Shown: positions 9,368 to 18,000 of the stretch, in pieces
Position numbering within the stretch: the first letter of the stretch is position 1
Layout of the letters: each line of letters starts with the position of its first letter
Source: Natronococcus jeotgali DSM 18795
GTDB taxonomy: Archaea > Halobacteriota > Halobacteria > Halobacteriales > Natrialbaceae
Direction of reading: 5' to 3'
Length of the DNA stretch: 64,000 bases
NCBI RefSeq assembly: GCF_000337695.1
Contig: NZ_AOIA01000034.1
Span: forward strand, 152,458-216,457
Program-made: the position numbers and the translations under genes
The notes under the pieces: generated by a model
The model's input: the letters and a program-made list of their open reading frames with translations, nothing else
Databases searched by the model: none
Told to the model about the DNA's origin: nothing

Positions 9368-10288
9368 ATGGAAATCGGTGACGTCCGTCAGGTTACGGCC
9401 GGCGACTGTTCGGACCTCTACTACGTCGATACGGGAATGTACGAGACCGGCGGGTACGGCGCGGTCTACGTTATAGACGACGATCGACCCGCGATCGTCG
9501 ACACCGGGATCGGGACGAACTACGAGCGGATCCTCGCGGCCCTCGAGGAGATCGGCATCGCCCCCGAAGAACTCGAGGTCATCGCGGTGACGCACATCCA
9601 CCTCGACCACGCTGGCGGCGCGGGCTACCTCGCGGAGGCCTGTCCCAACGCGGAGGTGTACGTCCACCCGATCGGCACCGACCACCTCGCGGATCCCTCG
9701 CGACTGGTCGCGGGCACGAAGGCCGCCGTCGGCGACCAGTGGCAGTACTACGTCGAGCCGAAACCGGTCCCCGAGGACCGAATCGTCGAGGTCGAGGACG
9801 GCGACGCCGTCGACCTCGGAACCCACGAGCTCCGGGTTCACGAGACCCCCGGCCACGCTCCCCACCAGGTCGTCTTCGAGGATCCCGAGAACGACGCGGT
9901 CTTTACCGCCGACGCCGCGGGGATCTGGGTGCCCGAGCGCGAGGAGATCGTCGAGACCTCGCCGCCGTCGAACTTCCACCTCGAGCGCTGCCTCGAGGAC
10001 GTCGAGACCCTCCAGAAGATCGACCCCGACGTGCTCTGTTACGCTCACTTCGGCCCGCGCTACGTCGGCGACGACGCCGAGGCGGCCCTCGAGGAGTACG
10101 CGACCGTCCTCGAGGAGTGGGTCCGAAACGTCGAGGCGAAACGCGGAGAACTCGAGGACGACGAGGCCGTCGTCGATTACTTCGCCTCCAGGTCGGATCT
10201 GGGCGACGCCTGGGGCGAGCACAAGGCCGGCGCCGAGGCCGGCATGAACGTCCGAGGCGTCCTCGGCTACCTGGATCACCGGGACTGA
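9368..10288 (+). CDS. MBL-fold metallo-hydrolase
   Basis: A 306-aa metallo-beta-lactamase-fold enzyme. The dinuclear metal motif THIHLDHAGG gives His76, His78, Asp80 and His81; the later ligands follow as YVHPIG..H, TPGHAPHQ and FTADAAG. The C-terminal third is helical, as in the glyoxalase-II-like and quinoline-type archaeal branches. The substrate is not predictable from sequence. A box-A-like tattt lies about 20 bp upstream of the ATG, so the transcript is probably nearly leaderless. Confidence 0.9.
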   Translation: MEIGDVRQVTAGDCSDLYYVDTGMYETGGYGAVYVIDDDRPAIVDTGIGTNYERILAALEEIGIAPEELEVIAVTHIHLDHAGGAGYLAEACPNAEVYVHPIGTDHLADPSRLVAGTKAAVGDQWQYYVEPKPVPEDRIVEVEDGDAVDLGTHELRVHETPGHAPHQVVFEDPENDAVFTADAAGIWVPEREEIVETSPPSNFHLERCLEDVETLQKIDPDVLCYAHFGPRYVGDDAEAALEEYATVLEEWVRNVEAKRGELEDDEAVVDYFASRSDLGDAWGEHKAGAEAGMNVRGVLGYLDHRD

Positions 10289-10403
10289 CTGCCGGAGTCG
10301 ACCGTTTTCGCCGTCGTCGTCGCCGTTAAAGACGAATAAACGGGGTGACAGATGCGTTCAGTTTCATCACGTTTTATCGATCGGGAGGTACTGTTATGCG
10401 GGT

Positions 10404-12386
10404 ATGCACTGGCGGGACGCCGAACGGGAGTACGAGGACGAGGTCATCGGCGAAACGACGCTCGGTCGGCTGTTCGACGACGCCGTCGAGCGCTACCCCA
10501 ACCGGCCAGCCCAGCGGTACAAGGGCGGGATCTACGACCGCTCGCTGACCGACTCCGTCCTCGAGCCCGCCGACCCTGGCTCGTTCCGGCCGATCTCCTA
10601 CACCGAGATGCGAGCCCTTGTCCGCAACCTCGCGGCGGGCTTTCGCGAGCTGGGTATCGAGCCGGGCGATCGGGTCGGCATCTTCGCCGAGACGCGCATG
10701 GAGTGGGCCCAGACCGACTTCGCGCTGCTCTCGGCGGGTGCGGTCGTCACGACCGTCTACACCGGCTCCTCGCCCGATCAGGTCCGGTACCTGCTCGACG
10801 ATCCCGACGCCGACGCGGTCGTCGTCGAGAACGAGGCGTTGCTCGAGCGCGTTCTCGAGGTCGAGGACGAACTCGACCTCGAGTTCATCGTCTCGATGGA
10901 CCGCCTCGAGGGGTACGACGACCGCGACGACGTCCTGACGCTGGCCGACGTCTACGACCGCGGCGAGGACGCGTTCGACCTCGAGACCTACGAGGAGTGG
11001 CTCGATACCCCGGAGATGGACGACCTCGCGAGTCTCATCTACACGAGCGGAACGACGGGACAGCCCAAGGGCGTCGAGCTCACCCACCGGAACTTCCGGT
11101 CGAACGTCAACCAGATCCGCAAGCGGTACGGGCCACGCCCCGACAAGGACGACGAACTCCCGGTGATCGACGAGACCGTCCAGTCGGTCTCGTACCTGCC
11201 GCTGGCGCACGTCTTCGAACGCACTGCGGGCCACTTCCTGCTGTTTGCAAGCGGCGCCTGCATCGCCTACGCGGAGAGCACCGACACGCTCAAGGAGGAC
11301 TTCGGGACCGTCCAGCCGGATACGGCGACCAGCGTTCCCCGCGTCTACGAGAAGATCTACGACACGATCCGCGAGCAGGCCAGCGAGTCGGGTGCGAAAA
11401 AGCGAATCTTCGAGTGGGCGACCGATGTCGGCGTCCGGTACCAGCGGGCGGACGACCCCGGGCCCGTCCTCGGCGCGAAGCAGTCGCTGGCCGACAGGCT
11501 GGTCTTCTCGAGCGTCCGCGAGGCGCTCGGCGGCGAGATCGAACTCCTGATCAGCGGCGGCGGGAGCCTCTCGAAGGAACTGTGCACGCTGTACCACGCG
11601 ATGGGGCTGCCGATCTACGAGGGATACGGGCTCACCGAGACGGCCCCCGTCGTCTCGGTCAACCCGCCCGAGGAGCCGCGGATCGGGACGATCGGACCGT
11701 CGTTGCCCGGCGTCGACGTCCGGGTCGACGAGTCGGTAACCGGCGAGGAGACGTTCGCCGACCCCGGCGAGGTCGGCGAACTCCTGGTCAGCGGGCCGAA
11801 CGTCGCGGAAGGTTACTGGAACAAGCCGGGGGCCACGGCGGAGTCGTTCTTCGAAGCGGACGGCAGCCGCTGGTTCCGAACGGGCGACATCGTCCACCTC
11901 CGGCCCGACGACTACATCGAGTTCCGCGATCGGGTCAAGCAGATCCTCGTCCTCTCGACGGGGAAAAACGTCGCGCCGGGGCCGATCGAGGACGCGTTCG
12001 CGGCCAGCGAGGTCGTCGAACAGTGTCTGGTCGTCGGCGACGGCGAGAAGTTCGTCGGCGCCCTGCTGGTTCCGAACACGGATCACATCCGCGAGTGGGC
12101 CGACGAGCGGGGGATCGACCTCCCCGAGGACCCCCAGGCGGTGTGCGACGACGACCGCGTCCGGGAGTACGTCGGCGAGACGGTCGCGGCGGTCAACGAG
12201 AACTTCGAGAGCCACGAGACGATCAAGCGATTCGAGCTCGTGCCGCGGGAGTTCACCGAGGAAAACGACATGCTGACGCCGACGATGAAAAAGAAACGTC
12301 GCGTCATCCTCGAGCGGTTCGAGGATCGGATCGATCGGATCTACGCCGAGGACCGCGACGATCGTCTCGATCCGGTCTCTCACTGA
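10404..12386 (+). CDS. long-chain acyl-CoA synthetase (AMP-forming)
   Basis: A 660-aa adenylate-forming ligase that activates a carboxylic acid to its CoA thioester via an acyl-AMP. The AMP-binding P-loop reads LIYTSGTTGQPKG (about residues 210-222); the A5 motif is YEGYGLTETAPV; the hinge region is GDIVHLRPDDYIEFRDR; and the C-terminal MLTPTMKKKRR contains the expected catalytic lysine region. The long insert and C-terminus fit long-chain fatty acyl-CoA synthetases. A box A (gttttatcg, about 10369-10377) lies 27 nt before the ATG, indicating a leaderless mRNA. The substrate chain length is an inference from the family. Confidence 0.93.
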   Translation: MHWRDAEREYEDEVIGETTLGRLFDDAVERYPNRPAQRYKGGIYDRSLTDSVLEPADPGSFRPISYTEMRALVRNLAAGFRELGIEPGDRVGIFAETRMEWAQTDFALLSAGAVVTTVYTGSSPDQVRYLLDDPDADAVVVENEALLERVLEVEDELDLEFIVSMDRLEGYDDRDDVLTLADVYDRGEDAFDLETYEEWLDTPEMDDLASLIYTSGTTGQPKGVELTHRNFRSNVNQIRKRYGPRPDKDDELPVIDETVQSVSYLPLAHVFERTAGHFLLFASGACIAYAESTDTLKEDFGTVQPDTATSVPRVYEKIYDTIREQASESGAKKRIFEWATDVGVRYQRADDPGPVLGAKQSLADRLVFSSVREALGGEIELLISGGGSLSKELCTLYHAMGLPIYEGYGLTETAPVVSVNPPEEPRIGTIGPSLPGVDVRVDESVTGEETFADPGEVGELLVSGPNVAEGYWNKPGATAESFFEADGSRWFRTGDIVHLRPDDYIEFRDRVKQILVLSTGKNVAPGPIEDAFAASEVVEQCLVVGDGEKFVGALLVPNTDHIREWADERGIDLPEDPQAVCDDDRVREYVGETVAAVNENFESHETIKRFELVPREFTEENDMLTPTMKKKRRVILERFEDRIDRIYAEDRDDRLDPVSH

Positions 12387-12537
12387 CGGTTGCCAGTGCC
12401 TGCAGAAGAAATAGTTCTCGTCCGATAGTATCAGCGAACCAAGTGCTTCCTCGGCGATCCGACGGGCTAAACACGGAGGAGCGCCGAAGGGTACAACCGA
12501 ACTAGATGTATCGTCAGCGAACCGACGGCGAGCGGTC

Positions 12538-12543
12538 AGGAGG
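12538..12543 (+). promoter_or_regulatory. strong Shine-Dalgarno for the repeat lipoprotein
   Basis: AGGAGG sits 8 nt before the ATG at 12552. Most neighbouring genes lack such a clear site, so it fixes the start and suggests a leadered, efficiently translated mRNA. Confidence 0.75.
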
Positions 12544-12551
12544 AGTGTTAC

Positions 12552-14357
12552 ATGGATCTCAATCGGCGTGAGTTCGGCACGGCTGCGGGGGTATCGATCT
12601 CGGCTATTCTCGCGGGGTGTGGCGCCCTCGGGGACGAGTCCGACGGCGAGAACGGGAACGATTCGGACGACGAGCAGGCCAAAGGGGGAGACGGTCCGGC
12701 GGAGTGGAACGAGTCCGAGGGGAACGAGTCGACGGACGACGGGTCCGAGGAGGAACAGGACCAGTACGAGGACCAGTCGATCCCCGGCGAGGTCCTCATC
12801 TCCGCCTCGCTCGAGGATTCGCTCGTCGCCCGCCGTCACACCTACACCTGGGCGTCCGATCCGCCGGGCGACCAGTGTAACGTCCACGTCATGCTCGAGA
12901 ACACGACCGACGGGGAGTTCGCCATCGACATGGAAGCCCGGATCTTCGACGGCGAGGGCTCCGAACTCGCGACCGCCCTCTACAGGGAGGAGGACAGTCC
13001 CGCGCCGGGCGAACGCGCCGTCTACTCCTTCCCGCTCAACAACTGCGAGGACACCGCGGCGTACGAACTCGTCATCACGGATCCGGACGAAGAGTCCTAC
13101 GGCTCCGAGGACGACTCGAGCGACGATAGCGGAAACGGCGACGATTCTGGAAACGGCGATGACAGCGGAAGTGACGACACCGGAAACGGCGACGACAGCG
13201 GAAGTGACGACACCGGAAACGGCGATGACTCCGGGAACGGTGACGACGGCGGAAACGGCGATGACTCCGGGAACGGCGACGACACCGGAAACGGCGACGA
13301 CAGCGACGACGGCAACAATACCGGAGACGAGAGTAACAGCGACGGCGGAAACGGCAACGACGCGGATGACGGCGGAAACGGCGACGATGGCGGGAACAAC
13401 GACGGTGGAAACGGCGACGACACCGGAAACGGCGATGACTCCGGGAACGGTGACGACGGCGGAAACAGCGACGACTCCGGGAACGGTGACGACGGCGGAA
13501 ACGGCGACGATAACAACGATACCGGGGGCGAGGACTCCGGAAACGAGAGCAACAGCGACGGCGGGAACGGCGACGATAGCGGGAACGGTGACAACGACGG
13601 CAGTAACAGCGACGACGGCGGAAACGGCGGCGGCAACGAGAGCGGTGGCGGGAACGGCGATGGCGCGAACGGTAGCAACGGGAACAGTACCGACACCGAT
13701 AGCGAAACCGACGGGGGAAACGGAGACGGCAGCAACGAAAGCGGTGGTAGTAACGACGACGAAAGCGGAGGCGATACGGGAAACGGTAACGACTCTGCAG
13801 ACGGCGGAAACGACGAGGACGAAGATAGCACCGGCGGAAACGGTGACGGCGGCGGTAACGGCGGAAACGAGAGTACCGAGTCCAACTCGAGTGACGGGGC
13901 GGAGAGTGGGGACGAGACGAACGTCGAGAACGGGACGGACGGTGAGAACGAGACCGTGACCGATCCCGAGAACGAAACGGAAACCGAAGACGAGACCGAT
14001 CCCGAGAACGGAACGGACGCGGAGAACGGGACGGATACCGGAGACGAGACTGACTCCGAGAACGTGACGGGCGCCGAAGACGGTAACGAGACCGACTCCG
14101 AGAACGTGACGGGCACCGAAGACGGTAACGAGACCGACTCCGAGAACGTGACGGGCACCGAAGACGGTAACGAGACCGGGGCCAACTCGTCCACTCCCGA
14201 CGACCGACCGAACTCGAGCGATTCCAACGAAACGGCCGATCCCGTCGCCGAACCCGAACTGAACGCCTCCGACGACGGCGAAAACGAGAGCGGACCGAGC
14301 GCGACCAACGGCTCGAGCAACGCGAGCGGCGAGTTCGGAATCGGTCTGTTCGGCTGA
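12552..14357 (+). CDS. Tat lipoprotein with long Asn/Gly/Asp-rich repeat stalk
   Basis: A 601-aa exported protein. The N-terminus NRREFGTAAGVS is a twin-arginine signal ending in the lipobox LAGC with Cys23, so it should be lipid-anchored outside the cell. Residues ~75-175 form a compact beta-like domain with two cysteines. Residues ~180-440 are low complexity, built from short Asn-Gly-Asp-Asp-Ser/Thr/Gly units. Residues ~455-545 are Glu/Asn/Thr-rich, with three 14-residue repeats containing Asn-Val-Thr. Many N-x-S/T sequons could be glycosylated. A spacer or stalk holding the small domain at the surface is plausible. No enzyme motif is seen, and the DNA repeats make the length prone to change. 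Confidence 0.88.
   Translation: MDLNRREFGTAAGVSISAILAGCGALGDESDGENGNDSDDEQAKGGDGPAEWNESEGNESTDDGSEEEQDQYEDQSIPGEVLISASLEDSLVARRHTYTWASDPPGDQCNVHVMLENTTDGEFAIDMEARIFDGEGSELATALYREEDSPAPGERAVYSFPLNNCEDTAAYELVITDPDEESYGSEDDSSDDSGNGDDSGNGDDSGSDDTGNGDDSGSDDTGNGDDSGNGDDGGNGDDSGNGDDTGNGDDSDDGNNTGDESNSDGGNGNDADDGGNGDDGGNNDGGNGDDTGNGDDSGNGDDGGNSDDSGNGDDGGNGDDNNDTGGEDSGNESNSDGGNGDDSGNGDNDGSNSDDGGNGGGNESGGGNGDGANGSNGNSTDTDSETDGGNGDGSNESGGSNDDESGGDTGNGNDSADGGNDEDEDSTGGNGDGGGNGGNESTESNSSDGAESGDETNVENGTDGENETVTDPENETETEDETDPENGTDAENGTDTGDETDSENVTGAEDGNETDSENVTGTEDGNETDSENVTGTEDGNETGANSSTPDDRPNSSDSNETADPVAEPELNASDDGENESGPSATNGSSNASGEFGIGLFG
13125..13530 (+). repeat. imperfect short tandem repeats encoding NGDD(S/T/G)G units
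   Basis: Repeats based on ggaaacggcgacgac with synonymous variants. A block of about 50 bp at 13211-13260 recurs nearly unchanged at 13423-13472, 212 bp away in the same frame. Recombination between them would remove or add about 70 codons without a frameshift. Confidence 0.85.
14046..14176 (+). repeat. three tandem 42-bp in-frame repeats
   Basis: Three near-identical 42-bp units encode Asn-Glu-Thr-Asp-Ser-Glu-Asn-Val-Thr-Gly-(Ala/Thr)-Glu-Asp-Gly within the lipoprotein stalk. The second and third units are almost identical at DNA level, so the expansion is recent. Confidence 0.85.
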
Positions 14358-14500
14358 CTACGGTCGAACAGCACTCCAAAACGGGGACTGTAGTTATTTC
14401 TGATTAGTTCTGTGAAGACAGTGTACGCGGTATCCGGGGGAGAGAGCGGGACTGTCGGATGACGTCTCGATACCCAATATAATTACAAGCGTTAGTACAC

Positions 14501-14512
14501 AAGAATTATATC
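14501..14512 (+). promoter_or_regulatory. box A (TATA) for the 89-aa gene
   Basis: A/T-rich agaattatatcg lies about 27 nt upstream of the ATG at 14534, the normal archaeal TATA-to-start distance. This implies a leaderless transcript and supports the small gene. Confidence 0.55.
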
Positions 14513-14533
14513 GACTGTCCGCCTGGAACGGAT

Positions 14534-14803
14534 ATGGTTCCACACGGACGATCGCTCGCCCTCACCGCGGAGACCCTCCACCTCGGAACGACCATCCGGT
14601 ACCACTACCGGACCGGCAGCGCGCTCGCGACTGTCGTCGAACGCACCTCCAAACGGGTGACCTTCGTCGGCGAGGACTGCGACGGCACGTTCACGCACGA
14701 CCAGATCGATCGCCTGTTCGCGACGGATCGCCTGCAGGTCGTCCTCGACGACGAACTCCACCTCCCCGCCGACGCCTCCCTGGAGGGCTATCGTCGGAGC
14801 TGA
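14534..14803 (+). CDS. small hypothetical protein (89 aa)
   Basis: An 89-aa acidic protein beginning MVPHGRSLALTAETLH. It contains YHYRTGSALATVVERTSKRVTF and two Asp/Glu-rich stretches and looks like a small single-domain beta protein. No membrane segment or known motif is seen. A good box A lies one leaderless distance upstream, and codon use matches neighbouring genes, so it is probably real. Function is unknown; I do not recognise the family. Confidence 0.65.
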   Translation: MVPHGRSLALTAETLHLGTTIRYHYRTGSALATVVERTSKRVTFVGEDCDGTFTHDQIDRLFATDRLQVVLDDELHLPADASLEGYRRS

Positions 14804-14940
14804 ACCATCCACACACCGATCGCAGTGCAGTCCGGCGATGAGTGTGCAGTGACGTTCAGTTCCTGTTATCGTCGCCGGCCGTCCCGGCCGAACGCCGCCC
14901 ACGAGGACGAAGGAGACCTGTCCCGAGAGCACCGATAATG

Positions 14941-14952
14941 CCGTATACAGTA
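14941..14952 (+). repeat. operator-like direct repeat, copy 1
   Basis: The 12-mer ccgtatacagta, centred on palindromic gtatac, occurs here and again at 14976-14987, 35 bp downstream. The two copies flank the probable box A (gttttatgg, about 14955-14963) of the aldehyde oxidoreductase gene, which looks like a paired binding site for a repressor. Confidence 0.6.
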
Positions 14953-14975
14953 ACTGTTTTATGGGGATCGATATA

Positions 14976-14987
14976 CCGTATACAGTA
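14976..14987 (+). repeat. operator-like direct repeat, copy 2
   Basis: Exact second copy of ccgtatacagta. Its last base is the A of the ATG start codon of the aldehyde oxidoreductase gene, so a bound protein would cover the transcription start of a leaderless mRNA. Confidence 0.6.
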
Positions 14988-16663
14988 TGAACCACGTTCA
15001 CGGACCGCTGTGCTCGATCGACCTCGAGGACCGCACCTCGTCGGCCGAGGACGTCGACGACGTCCTCGAGTCGTTCATCGGCGGACGCGCGCTCGGGACG
15101 AAGCTGGCCCACGACCGCATCCCGTTCGACGCCGACCCGCTCGGGGCGGACAATCGGCTCTACTTCGCGACGGGACCGCTCCAGCACTCGACGATGAGTT
15201 TCACCGGGCGGATGTCGGCGACCGCGGTCTCGCCGCTCACTGAGGGATTACTCTCCTCGAACGCCGGCGGCTTCCTCTCGCGGAACTTTACGGGAACGGG
15301 CTACAGCGCCCTCGAGGTCACCGGCGCCAGCGACGAACTCGTGATCGTCCACGTCACCGACGAGAGCGTCGAGTTCGAGGCGGTGCCGGAGCTCGAGGAG
15401 GCGACGGTCCCCGAGACTTGCGAGTACATCGAGGACGAGCACGGCCTCGAATCGGAACACACCGTCGTCGTCGGTCCCGCCGGCGAGAACGAGGTCCGGT
15501 TCGCCTCGATCATGACCTCGGAGGAGCGGGCGTTCGGTCGCGGCGGACTGGGCGCGGTCCTGGGGTCGAAAAACGTCAAGGCGATCACCTTCGACGGCGA
15601 CTCGACTCGCGAGGTCGAGATTCCGCCGCTGCAGATGGAGATCCACGGCGAGGCCGCCCAGTCGGATCACATCATGAAACGGCAGGGGACCTCCTCGATG
15701 ACCGAGTTCGCGAACACCGTCGAGGCGTTGCCGACGCGGTACTTCTCGGAGCTGTCCTTCGAGGGTGCCGAGGGCGTCAGCGGCGACCGCGTCGAGGAGA
15801 AGAAGTACAAGAAGGGAACCTGCTCGGCGTGTGCGTTCGCCTGCAAACTTCCCACCAGAGACGAGGAGTCGGGCCTCGAGACCGAGGGGCCGGAGTACGA
15901 GACCGTGATGGCGTTCGGCCCGAACTCGGGAGTCGACGACATCGTCGACGTCATGCAGTCGAACAAGCTCTGCGACGAGCTCGGTCTGGACACGATCTCC
16001 TGTGGCGACACCGTCGCGGCCTACCTCGCCAGCGAGGCGGAGTTCGGCAACGCCGACCTGATCCACGAGCTCGTCGAGAAGATCGCCTACCGCGAGGACG
16101 TCGGCGACGACCTCGCCGAGGGGGTCGACCGCGTCCACGACGACCTCGGCGTCGAGAACTGGTCCGTGAAGGGGCTCGAGTTCCCCGCCCACGACGGGCG
16201 GGCGCTGAACGGGCAGGGGCTGGCCTTCGCCACCTCGAACCGCGGCGCCGACCACATGTACGCCGAGTTCTACCCCTACGAGTACCCGCTGGTCGACTCC
16301 GAGCGGGCCTTCGAGAAGGAGGGCCTCGAGGACAAACCCCCGAAAGTCGTCGAGCTCGAGAACGTCAACGCGATCAAGGACAGCGCCGTCCTCTGTAAGT
16401 TCTCGCGCGATTTCGTCGACGAGGACCGCCTGTCGACCCTGCTCGACGCCGACTACGAGGAGCTGCTCGAGATCGGCGGACGAGTCGTCGCCCTCGAGCG
16501 TCACTTCAACAATCAGCGCGGGTTCGACCGCGAGGACGACGCGTTGCCCTACGAGCTCCCCGACTTCGACGCCGCGCTCTCGGAGTACTACGAGGTGCGG
16601 GGCTGGAACGACGACGGGACGGTCGCCGACGACCAGCTGAGCGCCGCGCCGGCCGACGACTGA
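14987..16663 (+). CDS. aldehyde:ferredoxin oxidoreductase (tungstopterin enzyme)
   Basis: A 558-aa member of the AOR family, which oxidises aldehydes to carboxylates with ferredoxin using a W- or Mo-bispterin. The N-terminal cofactor-domain signatures SFTGRMSATAVSPLT and GRGGLGAVLGSK (185-196) are present. The 4Fe-4S ligands appear as CSACAFAC (Cys279, Cys282, Cys286), with the fourth at Cys470 in AVLCKFS. The pterin-side motif GLDTISCGDTVAAYL and the C-terminal HFNNQRGFDREDDALP are typical. It is slightly shorter than Pyrococcus AOR (~605 aa). Two operator-like repeats lie over its promoter. Proximity to ethanolamine ammonia-lyase genes suggests acetaldehyde as a substrate (inference). Confidence 0.93.
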   Translation: MNHVHGPLCSIDLEDRTSSAEDVDDVLESFIGGRALGTKLAHDRIPFDADPLGADNRLYFATGPLQHSTMSFTGRMSATAVSPLTEGLLSSNAGGFLSRNFTGTGYSALEVTGASDELVIVHVTDESVEFEAVPELEEATVPETCEYIEDEHGLESEHTVVVGPAGENEVRFASIMTSEERAFGRGGLGAVLGSKNVKAITFDGDSTREVEIPPLQMEIHGEAAQSDHIMKRQGTSSMTEFANTVEALPTRYFSELSFEGAEGVSGDRVEEKKYKKGTCSACAFACKLPTRDEESGLETEGPEYETVMAFGPNSGVDDIVDVMQSNKLCDELGLDTISCGDTVAAYLASEAEFGNADLIHELVEKIAYREDVGDDLAEGVDRVHDDLGVENWSVKGLEFPAHDGRALNGQGLAFATSNRGADHMYAEFYPYEYPLVDSERAFEKEGLEDKPPKVVELENVNAIKDSAVLCKFSRDFVDEDRLSTLLDADYEELLEIGGRVVALERHFNNQRGFDREDDALPYELPDFDAALSEYYEVRGWNDDGTVADDQLSAAPADD

Positions 16664-16688
16664 GTCGCCGTCCGCTTTTCCCGTTCTC

Positions 16689-17861
16689 TCACGCGCTGGC
16701 GTCGACGGTCGGCGCCTCCGGCGTTCCCGTCCAGAGCCACGTCACCGCGATCGTCGACGAGAGCAACACTGCGAAGCCGATCACGAGCCAGATCGCTCGG
16801 CTCAGTCCGTACGCCTCGGCGAGGACGCCGACGACGGCCGGCGAGACCGCGATCCCGACGTACGTTGCCCCGGTCGTGAGGGCGTTGATCGGGCCACTGT
16901 ACTCGGGAGCCGCCTCGACCGCGTAGGCCGACAGCGCGGGGAAGCAACTCGAGAGCCCGGCCCCGGCGACGAAGACGGCCGCGAAGAGGACGGGACCGGT
17001 GATCCCGGAGAACGCGATCGCGAAGGCCGGGATCGCCGGAACGGTCGCGACCAGCATGAGCAGGAGGTAGGGAACCCGATCCACGAGCAGCGTGTAGCCC
17101 GTGCGGGCGGGGATGTACGCGAGCAGGTACGTCGACAGGAGCAGGCTGGCCGTCCCCGTTCCGTAGAACCCCTCGGCGTAGTAGACGAGCCACGTGAAGA
17201 CGATCCCCTCGACGGCGCCGGTAAACAGGATGCCGACTGTGGCGCCGACGACGGCGGGTCGGCCGAGCAGTTCGCGAAGCGCACCGACCGAGATCGACCG
17301 CTCGGCCTCCATCGAGGGAAGTTCGGTCCGGGCGGCGACGACCGCGACCGGAACGAAGAGTCCCGCGAGGACGAGGAAGACGACCCGCCAGTCCGCGACC
17401 GCGAGGACGCCGGTGACCAGCTGCGGCCCGAGCACGGCCCCGACGGCCCAGGCGAGCGCGTACGCGATGTAGACTCGCCCGCGACGAGCCGAGTGGATGT
17501 GACTCAGAGCTGCTCGGTCGACGCCGCGAAACACGCCCGCGGCGCCGCCCTGAGCCAGCAACGCGAGCAGGAAGACGGCGTAGACGGGCGCGGCCGCCAT
17601 CGCGACCAGCGCACAGATCACGCCCGCGGCGCCCGCGAACAGCGCCCACCGCATCCGGAGCCGTCCCGCGAGCAGCCCCGTCGCGACGGCGGCGACGGCG
17701 AAGCCCGCGGTTCCGGCCGGCGCCACCAGCCCGAGTTCGGCCTCCGAGACCGCGAACGTCGCCTCGAGACTCGAGAGGATCGGCCCCCTCGCCTGTAACG
17801 CCATCGCGTCCCCGAAGACGAACAGGAAGATGGCGACCGTCCAAACCGTCGTTCGCTTCAT
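16689..17861 (-). CDS. MFS transporter
   Basis: A 390-aa major facilitator with about 12 hydrophobic helices, starting MKRTTVWTVAIFLFVFGDAM. The frame is open further upstream (to 18227), but that part overlaps eutB and is Ser/Arg-rich, so the ATG at 17859-17861 is used. A loop between helices 2 and 3 reads GLLAGRLRMRW, a weak version of the MFS G-x-x-x-D-R motif. The central loop at ~185-195 divides two six-helix halves. It is divergent from eutB across a 139-nt spacer and could import ethanolamine or a related solute in place of EutH. That substrate is inferred from position only. Confidence 0.88.
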   Translation of the reverse strand: MKRTTVWTVAIFLFVFGDAMALQARGPILSSLEATFAVSEAELGLVAPAGTAGFAVAAVATGLLAGRLRMRWALFAGAAGVICALVAMAAAPVYAVFLLALLAQGGAAGVFRGVDRAALSHIHSARRGRVYIAYALAWAVGAVLGPQLVTGVLAVADWRVVFLVLAGLFVPVAVVAARTELPSMEAERSISVGALRELLGRPAVVGATVGILFTGAVEGIVFTWLVYYAEGFYGTGTASLLLSTYLLAYIPARTGYTLLVDRVPYLLLMLVATVPAIPAFAIAFSGITGPVLFAAVFVAGAGLSSCFPALSAYAVEAAPEYSGPINALTTGATYVGIAVSPAVVGVLAEAYGLSRAIWLVIGFAVLLSSTIAVTWLWTGTPEAPTVDASA

Positions 17862-18000
17862 ACCGGTGGTGTCGGTTCGTCGAAGAAAACCGTGGCTATC
17901 GTCGGGCGTCGAACGCGCCGTCGCTTTCATTCCAGCAACCGTGGTTTGGTAACATTTGACGAACGGTGAAGGTTCTCCCCGCCCTACCGTCGGACGGGAG

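Noticed and set aside
8189..10279. Minus-strand open frame of 696 codons opposite the CDF and MBL genes
   Set aside because: It is an antisense shadow created by high GC at third positions; the plus-strand genes have clear family motifs and the antisense product is a compositionally odd Asp/Val/Arg mix without domains.
10374..12887. Minus-strand open frame of 837 codons opposite the acyl-CoA synthetase
   Set aside because: Antisense shadow; no start signals or domain motifs, and the opposite gene is unmistakable.
13125..13900. CRISPR-like repetition
   Set aside because: Repeats are in-frame codon repeats without constant repeat/spacer lengths; no cas genes are in the window.
13075..14379. 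Two long minus-strand frames opposite the repeat lipoprotein
   Set aside because: They translate into Arg/Ser or Pro/Ser/Phe low complexity that simply mirrors the repeats; the plus-strand protein has a Tat lipobox and Shine-Dalgarno.
17956..18000. N-terminal extension of eutB from a TTG codon
   Set aside because: The added residues match nothing in EutB; starting at 18001 gives 453 aa with active-site residues at the same numbers as in E. coli.
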